This document shows positions 8,861-18,297 of a stretch of 64,000 nucleotides of DNA, in pieces. The stretch covers positions 248,001 to 312,000 of the forward strand of contig NZ_JAAKEL010000002.1 in assembly GCF_011039205.1 (NCBI RefSeq), read 5' to 3'. Source of the stretch: Dysgonomonas sp. ZJ279. GTDB lineage: Bacteria; Bacteroidota; Bacteroidia; Bacteroidales; Dysgonomonadaceae. Under the pieces are notes generated by a model. That model searched no databases. It was not told the origin of the DNA and worked only from the letters and a program-made list of their open reading frames with translations. The stretch's first letter is position 1, and each line of letters starts with the position of its first letter. Made by a program: the position numbers and the translations under genes.

Positions 8861-11800
8861 TTAATCTTTCTTTAATAATCGATTTAAAGCTTCTGCTGAT
8901 TTTTCTATATCTAAACTTATTTCAATTCCAACAATAGCTTTAATTTTTGCACCAAGATCAGGAACATTAAGCTTTGTTTCTGTTGTTCCATTTCCAACTT
9001 TTTCAAAATTAGCATTTATGCGAGTAGTTACTGTATTTTCTAATTCAATTAAAGAAGTACCTACATGCTGCTTTTCTTCTACAACCATTTTATTATCTAC
9101 ATTTTTTATTGTTTTTTCTATTCCACCTTGAATAGTGCCTACACCAACATTAAATCCTTGCTTTATTTCAGATTTATTAAAGTTATCTCCCGGGCTAAAA
9201 GTTGTGCCATCTTTTAATCCAACTATATCTACAGAAATCATATTAGCTTCTACTCCAACAGCAGTTGCCCCGAGCTTAGCTTCTCCTGCAATTTGTAAAC
9301 CTACACTCACGGAAGCTTTAATATTATTAAAAATCTCCTTACCAAATTGTATCCAATGACTAAGTTTACCAGGGTCTTTTCCATCTAAATCTACATATAA
9401 TAATGGGTTGTTTTTCACATACACATATGGAGACCAGCTATAATAATTTTCACTATGCGGATCGACACTCATAAACCTCCCCATAGTTGGTTCCATCTGC
9501 CTTGCATGATAATCATACATATTGAGCTGATGCTCCTGCTCCAGTTCCTTTCCATTATACTTATACGGCTGCTTCTCTAAGTCCGTACTCTCCGCAAACG
9601 CCATTCCGAACGGATAATAATGCGACTTCTGTACCACCGTACCACCGGCATTGGCCACCACACGATTATTCCCCAGATGATCCGTCAAAAAGAAGTAATA
9701 AACACCCCCTTCAACATAGCCTCCATCGACCAACACACGTTTCAAAGAACCATTCTCGTACACCTTGTTACCCACATAATCAACCGTCTTGGTTGCAGTC
9801 AGAGCAGCAGGGCTGATACTATATCCGATAATCGATTCGGTCATCATCCCTGACATGGGACTCATTGAACGACTCTTATCCGACAAATACTGCGTTTGCA
9901 ACTTAGTGCCTGCCGCCGAATAAGTATATACTATACGAGCCTGTGTGCCGGATGAATTGACATCTATGAGTTTCGGTAAATTTAAAGAATTATATTGAAT
10001 ATCAGATATCCCCTTATTCAAATCTTTACTCATCGCCCCATTTTTGTTGTAGGAGTATTCAGCAGCCGTATTGGCGTTATTCTTAAAGTCAGCCGATTCG
10101 CTTATCGTAACATTTACACCCGCATCATTAACTGTCAGCAACTGGTTACCCGTATGAGTCATAGTCAGGTTGTCGACTATCCCGAAGGTTGTTCCGGCAC
10201 TTGTCTTACCGTAACGTTTTATGGTTTTCATATTACCGTGCTTATCGTAGGTGACAGCATCTACTTTATAGTTTGAGTTAGCTGTTGCGTTTTCCAGGTA
10301 GTTGGCTGCAGTCAGGCGTGAGAGATTATCGTACGTAAAGGCATAACCCCTTGTCTTGTCACCTGTCACAGTCCAGTCCATAGCACCTATATTGCCGCTG
10401 TAGCTCTTTGTGCTGCCTGCATACTGATCGTTGTAGTACAATGTCTGTTTAAACAGCGGACCCACTATCGATTTAGTCCACGAACGCACGTTGTAGGCAT
10501 AGGTGGTTGTCAGGTTGGCATTGGCGTTCTTGACATTAGTCTTTAACCTTCCCAGATCATCGTAGGTATTCTTTGCCAGTATAACAGTTGTTCCGTTATT
10601 AAGCTGGTGTCTGGTTTCAGTAGGACGGCCTGCATGATCGTAAGAGTAAGTATAAAGTTCTTCCTGTACAGGCTTCCCCTTAGCCTCATGCCTGTGGTAT
10701 TTCTTTACCGGCTGCCCCGTAAAGTTATAAGCTATATATTCCCTCTCGTCCGCATCCATGTGATTGAGCGACTTGGTCTGTACCAGCCGCGCCCTGCTGT
10801 CGTAATACATGGATGTATAAAGGAATTTACCCGAACCGTCCATCAGGGCTGTTGCCGAGCCTGTAAGCTGTCCTTTTGGTGTGGCGTACATAGCAGGGAA
10901 TCCGCTTTGGGTATTATAGCCTGTATTTACAAAACCGTGCTTGGTGAGATAGGTATAATTATCGTAATAGTTTACAGCCAGTAAAGTACTCCCTGAAGGT
11001 GTAAAATTGCTGATAGCATATCCCTTGTATGTCTCGCTTGCTCCGCTGTAGGTGGCTGTTACCACCACGCTATTCAGTACATTGAGGTTGGTTATGCTAT
11101 TTGTGCAGATACCCGAGACCACCACCCTGCCGAACACATCAGGAATGGAGTATGCCCATTCTCCTTTTGTCCGTTGCTCACCGTCCTGAGAAAGGATCAG
11201 CCTGTCGGCTTTATCATATACATAGTGTACCCAGTCGGTACCGGGTATGCGCTTTTTGATACAGCGGTTACGCTCGTCGTATTTATAGAGATAGACAAGT
11301 TGTTTCATCAGGTCGGTATCGTCCCCGAAAGAGGTTATATCATCAGTGGCTCTTGGTGGTAATACATAGCACAGGTTACCGAAATCATCATACACATAAT
11401 AGGTGTCATATTTTTCGGTTCCGTTTATCTGCCGAGTCAATACTATTTGACCTGACTTGTCTTTAAATTCATAAGAAATATATCCGTCCTCATCGGTCAT
11501 TTTGGTAACATATAGCTGATTGGCTGCATAGAGAGCTCCTTTGCTGAGTGTTGTAGCGTCTTTACTGCCACTTACTTTGAAGATTGAGCAGCTCTGATCG
11601 CCTGTTGCTGTATTGGTCATGTAGTCGGTCTTGACGGCTTTAGAGTTGGTATGCCAGTCAGCTCCGGGGCCGTATTGCAGAACTACACGGTTCAGCGGCG
11701 AGGCTTCGTAAACAGGTTTGGAGAATGGGTTATCGTCTTTAGTCCCGTTGTTGGTATTTGTTGTTTTGGCATTGGCCTGTATAGTTGCCAGAGCAGCAAA

Positions 11801-12304
11801 TGCTCCGTTGTTGCCGGGCATTGTTGCCGGCAGCCATGTGTTCGATTCCCGGCCAAAGCTATCGTATTCCTGTAAGGATACCAGGTCTGCTCCCGAGGGG
11901 GTGATTCCTCTTTGTACGGTTTGTACGGGACGTCCCAGTCCGTCGAAGTATTGTATGGATACCAAGCTTTGTACGTCGCCTTCGATGGTGCGGTCTACGA
12001 CTATTTGTTTCTGGGCGTTATAGGTTACCGACTTGGTTTGTCCAAGGGGTGTAATGGTCATGATGTAGTTCTGGTCACCGGCTATGGCTGTAGTGGTAGC
12101 AGCGGGTGTACAGACGCTGGTATTGATGTTGAATACCAGAGCTCCGCCGGTTGTGGCTTTATAGGTGAAGCCGGGCTTGAGATTGATTCCTTTACAGGCG
12201 GTAACTGTCTCTGCTTTGGGATGGGTTACTGCAAATTCTCTGGTGTCCTGGGCCTGAAGGCTCAGGGTGCTTAAGAGGTATAGGGTGAACAATAAGCGTT
12301 TCAT
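8861..12304 (-). CDS. Full-length RHS repeat protein with DUF6443 domain and C-terminal tip
   Basis: A 1,147-residue protein with a signal peptide (MKRLLFTLYLLSTLSLQAQ). A DUF6443-like region at about 60-190 contains TPLGQTKSVTYNAQKQIVVD and YFDGLGRPVQTV. Then come many YD/RHS repeats (YDSFGRESN, YDDFGNLCYVLPP, YDKADRLILSQDGEQ, YDHAGRPTETRH). The core lies at about 865-970 (FFLTDHLGNNRVV, HYYPFGMAF, MGRFMSVDPHSE, NNPLLYVDLDGKD). RHS/YD proteins form a shell that encloses a C-terminal effector. The last 170 or so residues (from about nt 9375) are a unique tip with no catalytic motif I recognise. It is the last of four closely spaced genes from 17580, and its tip is followed by two small membrane-protein genes. 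It is the only complete copy among four core copies in the region, so it is the likely expressed locus. Confidence 0.9.
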   Translation of the reverse strand: MKRLLFTLYLLSTLSLQAQDTREFAVTHPKAETVTACKGINLKPGFTYKATTGGALVFNINTSVCTPAATTTAIAGDQNYIMTITPLGQTKSVTYNAQKQIVVDRTIEGDVQSLVSIQYFDGLGRPVQTVQRGITPSGADLVSLQEYDSFGRESNTWLPATMPGNNGAFAALATIQANAKTTNTNNGTKDDNPFSKPVYEASPLNRVVLQYGPGADWHTNSKAVKTDYMTNTATGDQSCSIFKVSGSKDATTLSKGALYAANQLYVTKMTDEDGYISYEFKDKSGQIVLTRQINGTEKYDTYYVYDDFGNLCYVLPPRATDDITSFGDDTDLMKQLVYLYKYDERNRCIKKRIPGTDWVHYVYDKADRLILSQDGEQRTKGEWAYSIPDVFGRVVVSGICTNSITNLNVLNSVVVTATYSGASETYKGYAISNFTPSGSTLLAVNYYDNYTYLTKHGFVNTGYNTQSGFPAMYATPKGQLTGSATALMDGSGKFLYTSMYYDSRARLVQTKSLNHMDADEREYIAYNFTGQPVKKYHRHEAKGKPVQEELYTYSYDHAGRPTETRHQLNNGTTVILAKNTYDDLGRLKTNVKNANANLTTTYAYNVRSWTKSIVGPLFKQTLYYNDQYAGSTKSYSGNIGAMDWTVTGDKTRGYAFTYDNLSRLTAANYLENATANSNYKVDAVTYDKHGNMKTIKRYGKTSAGTTFGIVDNLTMTHTGNQLLTVNDAGVNVTISESADFKNNANTAAEYSYNKNGAMSKDLNKGISDIQYNSLNLPKLIDVNSSGTQARIVYTYSAAGTKLQTQYLSDKSRSMSPMSGMMTESIIGYSISPAALTATKTVDYVGNKVYENGSLKRVLVDGGYVEGGVYYFFLTDHLGNNRVVANAGGTVVQKSHYYPFGMAFAESTDLEKQPYKYNGKELEQEHQLNMYDYHARQMEPTMGRFMSVDPHSENYYSWSPYVYVKNNPLLYVDLDGKDPGKLSHWIQFGKEIFNNIKASVSVGLQIAGEAKLGATAVGVEANMISVDIVGLKDGTTFSPGDNFNKSEIKQGFNVGVGTIQGGIEKTIKNVDNKMVVEEKQHVGTSLIELENTVTTRINANFEKVGNGTTETKLNVPDLGAKIKAIVGIEISLDIEKSAEALNRLLKKD

Positions 12305-12311
12305 GGGCTGA

Positions 12312-12977
12312 TTATTTGGGATTATTGTTTATGGTGGATTGAAGTTCTCTGATCATCAGGCCTTGTTCTTCGAGCTGTTTTTGCTGCTGGATGGTGTACA
12401 GGGTCAGCTCTTCGATCTTTTGGAGTAGCTTAATCTGAAGGTCGGTTACATTTACACCGTCTTTTATCATCTGTTTTTCGGATGGTATTTCGGGTAGGTG
12501 TTTGTTGGTCTTTACAAAGGATTCGACTTCGCTTAAGGGGGTGAGATTGTAGTCTTCATTGAATACAAAGTCAGCGCCGGTTACTGTTTTTACTACTATT
12601 TCTTTGACAGTTAATGTTCCGTCTATGGTATGGTTACCTTTGCTATGAACTACTTTTGCCCAGGTGCCTTCGCCTAAATTATTGGTGCTACGCACATACA
12701 TTTTAACAGGATCAGAACTGTTTGCCATAACTATTTGCGCATTATAGTAGGTGAAATTGCCTTCATTTTTATTTCCTGCCGAAGGTGAACTGATACCCCA
12801 CCACCAATTATTATCTACAACTGGAGTGTTTGAACCTTCAATGCCTGAACCATAATAGAATCCGGCTTTTTGAATGCTATTCCAATTTTTTGTATTAACT
12901 GTATTTAATTCTTGTGCTCTTGCAGACATGAAAAATATTATGGTTAATAGTGAGACAAGGAATATATGTTTTTTCAT
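12312..12977 (-). CDS. Exported Bacteroidota protein with tail-fibre-like C-terminus
   Basis: A 221-residue protein with a signal peptide (MKKHIFLVSLLTIIFFMSARAQ). The middle is a compact beta-rich region (residues 25-110). The C-terminal half carries a conserved Bacteroidota pattern (FVFNEDYNLTPLSEVESFVK, NKHLPEIPSE, then LLQKIEELTLYTIQQQKQLE). This ends in a coiled coil and is often found at the end of fibre-like or repeat surface proteins. The gene lies 7 bp upstream of the full-length RHS gene and 11 bp downstream of the larger YD protein, so it is co-transcribed with both. It may be a trimeric stalk or adaptor for the RHS apparatus; this is inferred from context. Confidence 0.75.
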   Translation of the reverse strand: MKKHIFLVSLLTIIFFMSARAQELNTVNTKNWNSIQKAGFYYGSGIEGSNTPVVDNNWWWGISSPSAGNKNEGNFTYYNAQIVMANSSDPVKMYVRSTNNLGEGTWAKVVHSKGNHTIDGTLTVKEIVVKTVTGADFVFNEDYNLTPLSEVESFVKTNKHLPEIPSEKQMIKDGVNVTDLQIKLLQKIEELTLYTIQQQKQLEEQGLMIRELQSTINNNPK

Positions 12978-12988
12978 AATTGTATGTT

Positions 12989-15900
12989 TTATTTATTCTT
13001 ATAATTATAGTTATACGACTGAACTATTTTTTTTACTCCGCCTTCTATGATATACGTTTCTGTTAATCTGCCAAAAGAGTCATAGTCATAATAGGTGGTA
13101 ATGCCTGAAGGGTCGGTGGTTGCCGTTACTCCTACCAAGGGCTTATAAGTATAGGTACTAATAAGTGCATTCGGTATATTCTTCCTTATTGTAGCTTCGG
13201 TGGTCGCATTAGGAATTGTTATTCCTGTTGTATTATATCCACTGAATGATTTTACAGCGGTATCATATTTCTCATTCTGAACAACCGCAATGGGATATAA
13301 ACTATTTGCATCCCAGATGTAAGAGGTGTGCGTATTGTCTGGATTATATGATTCGAGCAGTCGTCCTTTGGCATTGTATTTAGTGAACATATGATCTAAT
13401 TTATAGTAATTTGCATATGAACTTAATGCTATCGGAGATAAGGACTTGAATGAGTATGTTTTTGTCGGTAAATATGTATTTAAGGTGTCTTTAAACTGAG
13501 TTTTCGATGCAACTACTACACTGTTATTAACTAATGATATGTTTTCGATAGGAATACCAACCATGTTTTTTGTTACCATACCTTTGCTGATAGCATCTGT
13601 ATAATCGAATGGATATTTGATGACCTGCTGGACTATTTCTCCTTTCGAATTCGTTAGCTTATTTTCTCTTAAATAGTTCCCTGCAGTATCGTATATATAT
13701 TCTTCCTTGGTATATACATTCCCATTAAGAAAATCAGAGGTTTCTTTACTTACAATGTAATATGGATAAAAATATTCCTTATTAACTTGTGAATAAAAGC
13801 CGAAATATGAGTTTTGTATATTTTGTGGTGTATTAATGTACACCGCAAAATCTTTATCACTATCATTTATGTAGCGATAATTGTAAGTGTGTGTTTTTAC
13901 AGCTTTTCCCTCGTTTGTATAATATTCTTCGGTTAATATCTTGCCTCTTTCAATTGATCGGTCCTGAGGTAATTGACTATAACCCTTATATAATGAAATT
14001 TCATAATCATATGTAGGTCCTGAATATTCTCCCAGCCACTTTAATGTGTTATATATTTTACTATTATAGGTATCATCAGGATTATAACGATAGTCTGAAA
14101 ATGTCGTTTTTTTATACATCCCTTCAAACGTTGAATAATTATATCCAGTATTGGGGTAGGTAATATATACTGAAGCACTTGCATACATGTCACAAGTGAT
14201 TGTTATCAAATAATCTGTGTTTGAACTTAATTCAAGCCAGCTTGTTTGATGCTTTTTAGCTACAGGGTCCCCTTTGTATTTGGTTTGAGATGCTCCTGTA
14301 AACTCAAATGTTTGATAGATCCCAGGTGTAGCAGCTTTGGCAATACAAATTATTCCTTTTCCATTTGTTCCATAGTAGGTATCTCCCCCTCCCGATATAG
14401 TCCATATCTGGCTCAATGAACCTGTTTTTACAGTATAGGTTTTACTTCGTTCACTATCCATTGGAGATATGCTTGCAGAAAACCAATCATCACCTTTAGT
14501 GAAATTTTCACTTTTCGGATTCTCATATTCAAAAACAGAAGAATAGCGCACATGATCGGTATCATAAGGCGGAGAATTCAAACCATTACTAGATTTCACG
14601 AAAAGATTCCGAATGGGTTTACCTGTTGTTGCACTTATCACTTTTATCGCATATTGAGGATGGTATAATAATTCTCCACTACTGTTTTGGCTCGTATTTG
14701 CATCTGTTATAGGAATTGTAGAATAAGAATATTCTATTGTTTTTTTTTCTCCGAGATCATTATAATGCATTATCTTCCTTATTCTTGCTCCTCCAGCTTT
14801 CTTTAACGTACATGATACTAATTGAGGTAAATAATTTGAATATATTCTATCTAAAATTGCAGAATATGTATGTGGTTCGTATGAAAATGTTGTGTAGCCT
14901 CCTGTCGGATAATGCACTGAATATATCAAAGCCCTATCGCAGTAATCTTCATTTGGTTGTCTATCATCTGAAGTGTATTCGACATCCATAATGTTTTGAT
15001 CTCCAGCATTATCTCCAGCTGTTGGTATAAGCAATTTATTACCTCCATTCCAATAATTCCAATGATCTATATCAAGTGTATACGAAGGTGGTAAAGAGAA
15101 TGCCGAGTTATATTTGAAATTATATTTGCCACGCTTACTATTATTGAGGTTGTCTAAAAATAAACGTTCATCGGAATAGTTATATGAAAATTTTGTAGAT
15201 TCTATATGTTCCTGTCCTTTTTGCCCATTATAATAAAGTGAAATTGAATCTAATTGAACACCTATATTTTTTATAAAATCAATTATTCCATCGCTTGGGT
15301 GCATTCCGGTTATCACTTTTCGTGGAGAGTAGTGTAAATTAATTGTTTTTTCATCTCCTATTTTTATCTCTTTTATCAAAGCAATTTTGTTTAATGTATA
15401 CACTCTTTGTGGTAAAACACCACTCGCCGTGCTTGCCGCTCTTAATAAATAGCTTCTTTGCAAATCGCTTTTTTTCGGATTGCTTATAACTGTTTGAACT
15501 AGCTTCCACGGTTCTCCATGATAAAGTCCCAGATCAGTCTTGTCTACTGCATCATCATATTTTATTTCTAGAACTCGTCCATTAGGGGCAACTATTTTAT
15601 ATAAATGAAATGCTGAAATTTGATTCATCTTATTAATAGATTCGTCAATTTGTATTGAAGAGAGTGTGTTCATCCAATTTAGAGCTGTATATTCCATTGC
15701 ACTGTAACTTCCCCCGAAATAATAAATATACCCATTGTCTGTCGTTATCTTTATTTCAGATTTATTTGCTTGGGCTTTTGCATATATTAAATTATAACCT
15801 GATATATCAATCTCTACTTTACCTCCTGAATAAGACATAGACTTTATCGTACCATCGTAATCGATAATAAATTTACCTGAATGACCTAAGAAATTAAATC

Positions 15901-16435
15901 GATAAAGATCAGAAGATACTTCAATATCAGTATTTGCAATTGTAGGAATACTGTATAGCGCATTTAGAGGAGCATTTTTTGCCGGATCGTTGAAAATATT
16001 ATTTTTCATCTCACTAGACAACTTACTCCCTTTTGGTATATTCAAGAAGCCTTTTATTTTCATTTGTTGTCCTAGATTATCATAATTCTTTTCGTTAAAG
16101 TCATCAGCAATTCCTCTGACTTCGCGATAAATTACTCCGGCAGTGTTCAGATTCCAATTTTGACCAACGTAGTTATGTGGATCAGTGGGCTTAAATCCGC
16201 TTGAATTATAGCTAACTGATATCGGGAGACTAAAGTCAGGGTCACTGAAATCTAATAATGGTATTTGAAGATCTATTCGTCCTGAATTTAGTGAAACGGG
16301 AGTATGGTCATAGCGGACTATACTTGAAACCTGAGGGGATAAAAATTGAGGTGTTGTTGCTTTTATTACATCATCTGCATAGATATAACAATTTGTTATA
16401 AAGGCTATTATCAGCAGTATATTTAATTTTCTCAT
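12989..16435 (-). CDS. Large exported YD/RHS-like protein (shell partner of the RHS gene)
   Basis: A 1,148-residue protein with a signal peptide (MRKLNILLIIAFITNCYIYA). The N-terminus (PVSLNSGRIDLQIPLLDFSD, then LPISVSYNSSGFKP) matches the start of many Bacteroidota RHS-type surface proteins, with a beta-propeller/SpvB-like feel. The end has YD-type repeats (YNAKGRLLESYNPDNTHTSY and TTYYDYDSFGRLTETYI). It stops right after the repeats and has no core motif and no tip. This fits the common arrangement of a tip-less YD protein next to a DUF6443 RHS protein. It lies 5 bp after the T9SS-sorted gene. Confidence 0.8.
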   Translation of the reverse strand: MRKLNILLIIAFITNCYIYADDVIKATTPQFLSPQVSSIVRYDHTPVSLNSGRIDLQIPLLDFSDPDFSLPISVSYNSSGFKPTDPHNYVGQNWNLNTAGVIYREVRGIADDFNEKNYDNLGQQMKIKGFLNIPKGSKLSSEMKNNIFNDPAKNAPLNALYSIPTIANTDIEVSSDLYRFNFLGHSGKFIIDYDGTIKSMSYSGGKVEIDISGYNLIYAKAQANKSEIKITTDNGYIYYFGGSYSAMEYTALNWMNTLSSIQIDESINKMNQISAFHLYKIVAPNGRVLEIKYDDAVDKTDLGLYHGEPWKLVQTVISNPKKSDLQRSYLLRAASTASGVLPQRVYTLNKIALIKEIKIGDEKTINLHYSPRKVITGMHPSDGIIDFIKNIGVQLDSISLYYNGQKGQEHIESTKFSYNYSDERLFLDNLNNSKRGKYNFKYNSAFSLPPSYTLDIDHWNYWNGGNKLLIPTAGDNAGDQNIMDVEYTSDDRQPNEDYCDRALIYSVHYPTGGYTTFSYEPHTYSAILDRIYSNYLPQLVSCTLKKAGGARIRKIMHYNDLGEKKTIEYSYSTIPITDANTSQNSSGELLYHPQYAIKVISATTGKPIRNLFVKSSNGLNSPPYDTDHVRYSSVFEYENPKSENFTKGDDWFSASISPMDSERSKTYTVKTGSLSQIWTISGGGDTYYGTNGKGIICIAKAATPGIYQTFEFTGASQTKYKGDPVAKKHQTSWLELSSNTDYLITITCDMYASASVYITYPNTGYNYSTFEGMYKKTTFSDYRYNPDDTYNSKIYNTLKWLGEYSGPTYDYEISLYKGYSQLPQDRSIERGKILTEEYYTNEGKAVKTHTYNYRYINDSDKDFAVYINTPQNIQNSYFGFYSQVNKEYFYPYYIVSKETSDFLNGNVYTKEEYIYDTAGNYLRENKLTNSKGEIVQQVIKYPFDYTDAISKGMVTKNMVGIPIENISLVNNSVVVASKTQFKDTLNTYLPTKTYSFKSLSPIALSSYANYYKLDHMFTKYNAKGRLLESYNPDNTHTSYIWDANSLYPIAVVQNEKYDTAVKSFSGYNTTGITIPNATTEATIRKNIPNALISTYTYKPLVGVTATTDPSGITTYYDYDSFGRLTETYIIEGGVKKIVQSYNYNYKNK

Positions 16436-16440
16436 TCTCT

Positions 16441-17580
16441 TTATTTTTTAATAATCTTCTCATTCACAACTAAATTATTCACCGTAATCCTCAGTATGTA
16501 GTTTCTGGGATACAGGTTGCTGCAATCGATACTCTCATAATACCTTCCCGGTTTTCTATCTTGTGCCTTCACCCTTTTGACCGGCATACCATCCATAGAA
16601 TAGATTTCAAATGCAATTTTAGCATCCAGCTTAACCTCATAGTCCAGCGTTAAAAGAGACTCCACCGGATTAGGATATATCTTACAAGAGACTATATCCT
16701 CGATGGAAACAGATTTGGTATTCTCATCCGTTTGTTCCCCATTCTCCCCTTGGCGATCCATATTCCAGTTCTCCTCGATCAAAGCCAGATTCTCAGGATC
16801 AGTTTCTAAATACAGATGATCCTGTAAGGGGAAGAAGAAAGCCGTAGAGAATACTTCCGAATTATCTTTTAGATTAGTATTACGTACTGTCTCGAAAACA
16901 GGATAACGATAACCCTTAGTATACCAGCGGTAAGTCTCCACCTGATTATTGGAGATCACAAGTGAGTCACCTTCCAGTTCGGCTATCGTCTGTATACTCT
17001 TTACCCTTAAAACGGGATTTAAAGAATCTCCTGTGGGCAGAATTATCTTTCCGAAAGCATCGGCAGAGGTAGTTACCGTACCACGGGTATAAATATCCAC
17101 CGTATTTGAATACAAACCCTGTGACGAATAACTGGACTGAGCCGTTTGCCCATAATTCATAGGAAAAGGAAGAAAAAGAATAGGCTCCTTATATTTCAGA
17201 CGTATAGCCGGATTCTCATGCCCTAATAAAAGTAGCGAATCATTTCTGAAGTGATAGTAGTACATCGTATTATGCTCCGTTCCCACGATAAGCTCATCAG
17301 GGCGAACCCCCTTAACATCATAGGTCTTCTTGGCCATAATATACAAACTGTCTCCGATCATAGGAGGAAGCGAATAACTCAGCTTATATTCACCATTGAT
17401 GGTCTTAGAACCACTGAAATCCCAGATAATACCCTTTCCCCCATTCCCGGGAGATTGGTACTCGACCTGTTGTTTTATAAGCTCGTCCCCCGAACGGATA
17501 CTATTATGAACAGAAGTCAACTGGCCAAAAGCAAATACACTCAAGCCCATAGAAAACATGAATATCGATATCTTTTTCAT
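16441..17580 (-). CDS. Exported protein with T9SS type A C-terminal sorting domain
   Basis: A 379-residue protein with a signal peptide (MKKISIFMFSMGLSVFAFGQ). The last 80 or so residues form a T9SS sorting domain: KIYPNPVESLLTLDYE, then FEIYSMDGMPVKRV, PGRYYESIDCSNLYPRNYIL and a terminal Lys pair. The family (Por_Secre_tail) directs proteins through the gliding-type secretion machine to the cell surface. The central region is not recognised. It is the first gene of the four-gene RHS operon, and a TAATTTTG -7 box lies 38 bp upstream. The RHS proteins themselves show no such tail, so this protein may be their surface anchor (inference). Confidence 0.85.
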   Translation of the reverse strand: MKKISIFMFSMGLSVFAFGQLTSVHNSIRSGDELIKQQVEYQSPGNGGKGIIWDFSGSKTINGEYKLSYSLPPMIGDSLYIMAKKTYDVKGVRPDELIVGTEHNTMYYYHFRNDSLLLLGHENPAIRLKYKEPILFLPFPMNYGQTAQSSYSSQGLYSNTVDIYTRGTVTTSADAFGKIILPTGDSLNPVLRVKSIQTIAELEGDSLVISNNQVETYRWYTKGYRYPVFETVRNTNLKDNSEVFSTAFFFPLQDHLYLETDPENLALIEENWNMDRQGENGEQTDENTKSVSIEDIVSCKIYPNPVESLLTLDYEVKLDAKIAFEIYSMDGMPVKRVKAQDRKPGRYYESIDCSNLYPRNYILRITVNNLVVNEKIIKK

Positions 17581-17617
17581 AGAAATACAATCGCTAATTT
17601 GACAATTTAAATAAATG

Positions 17618-17648
17618 CAAAATTAACTTAATTTATCGAAAGGGTCAA
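17618..17648 (-). promoter_or_regulatory. Putative Bacteroidota promoter of the RHS operon
   Basis: On the minus strand a -7 box TAATTTTG (17618-17625, pattern TAnnTTTG) is preceded by TTG at 17646-17648 with a 20-bp spacer, close to the usual -33/-7 arrangement. It lies 38 bp upstream of the T9SS-sorted gene. Confidence 0.55.
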
Positions 17649-18297
17649 TGTGTTTGTGGTAGTATTTTAAATGTATGAAATCTTATTTTATCTAAAATTC
17701 GGGATAGTAAAACATGTTCATCAAAACTTCCCCCTTTTCAAGGGATCACTTTCAGTAGGAATAGTGGGCAGTTCGAGTGAGGATTTCCATCAATCAATAC
17801 GGCTTCCCTATACTCTCAGATTTTATTGCCTATTATTTTTAAAATAAGATCTCAGTTTGAAGTATTTGACTTAAGCTGATTTTATTAAAATCCCAATGCT
17901 CTAATTTGGCTAACACACCAATACTTTTATACTCCCTTTTTCTATTTTTTGCGACCCTATGAATCAAAGAATATTTATTGTATTTCAACACTTTATACTT
18001 AAATCATATGATATCAATGTTATATTCATGGTTTACACAACTCATATAAATCACTCTGTAAAATGAATTATTTTGCCACAAAAAAGCAGCTATATTTCCG
18101 TAACTACCTAATTATTTACCTCTTAAGAAGGTGTCCAACCAGGAATCGAACTAACTCCATATATACCTCATTCACTTAAAGTTATATTTTCAAAAAGTAG
18201 CAATGTCTCCTATTTGATCTCGCGGAATTTGCAGTATTTTTTAGTAATTTGCTTTGGGTAATTCCTATGGATATAAAAGTAAGAAATAATTTCAAGA
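17649..18297. other. Intergenic region between RHS operon and polysaccharide cluster
   Basis: About 650 bp of AT-rich DNA with no supportable gene. It contains a short CCCTTTTCAAGGG hairpin near 17731 and the first tRNA-end-like repeat (18080-18157). It marks a change of cargo from RHS genes to polysaccharide genes. Confidence 0.6.
18080..18157 (-). repeat. tRNA 3'-end/terminator-like scar, copy A
   Basis: This shares an A-run, AGCAGCTATATTTC and a segment that reads AGTTCGATTCCTGG on the minus strand with copies at 32932-33021 and 49159-49234. The minus-strand order (T-arm-like sequence, acceptor-like end, hairpin, T-run) resembles a tRNA 3' end and its terminator without the tRNA body. This is the most diverged copy. 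It may be an old attachment site. Confidence 0.55.
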
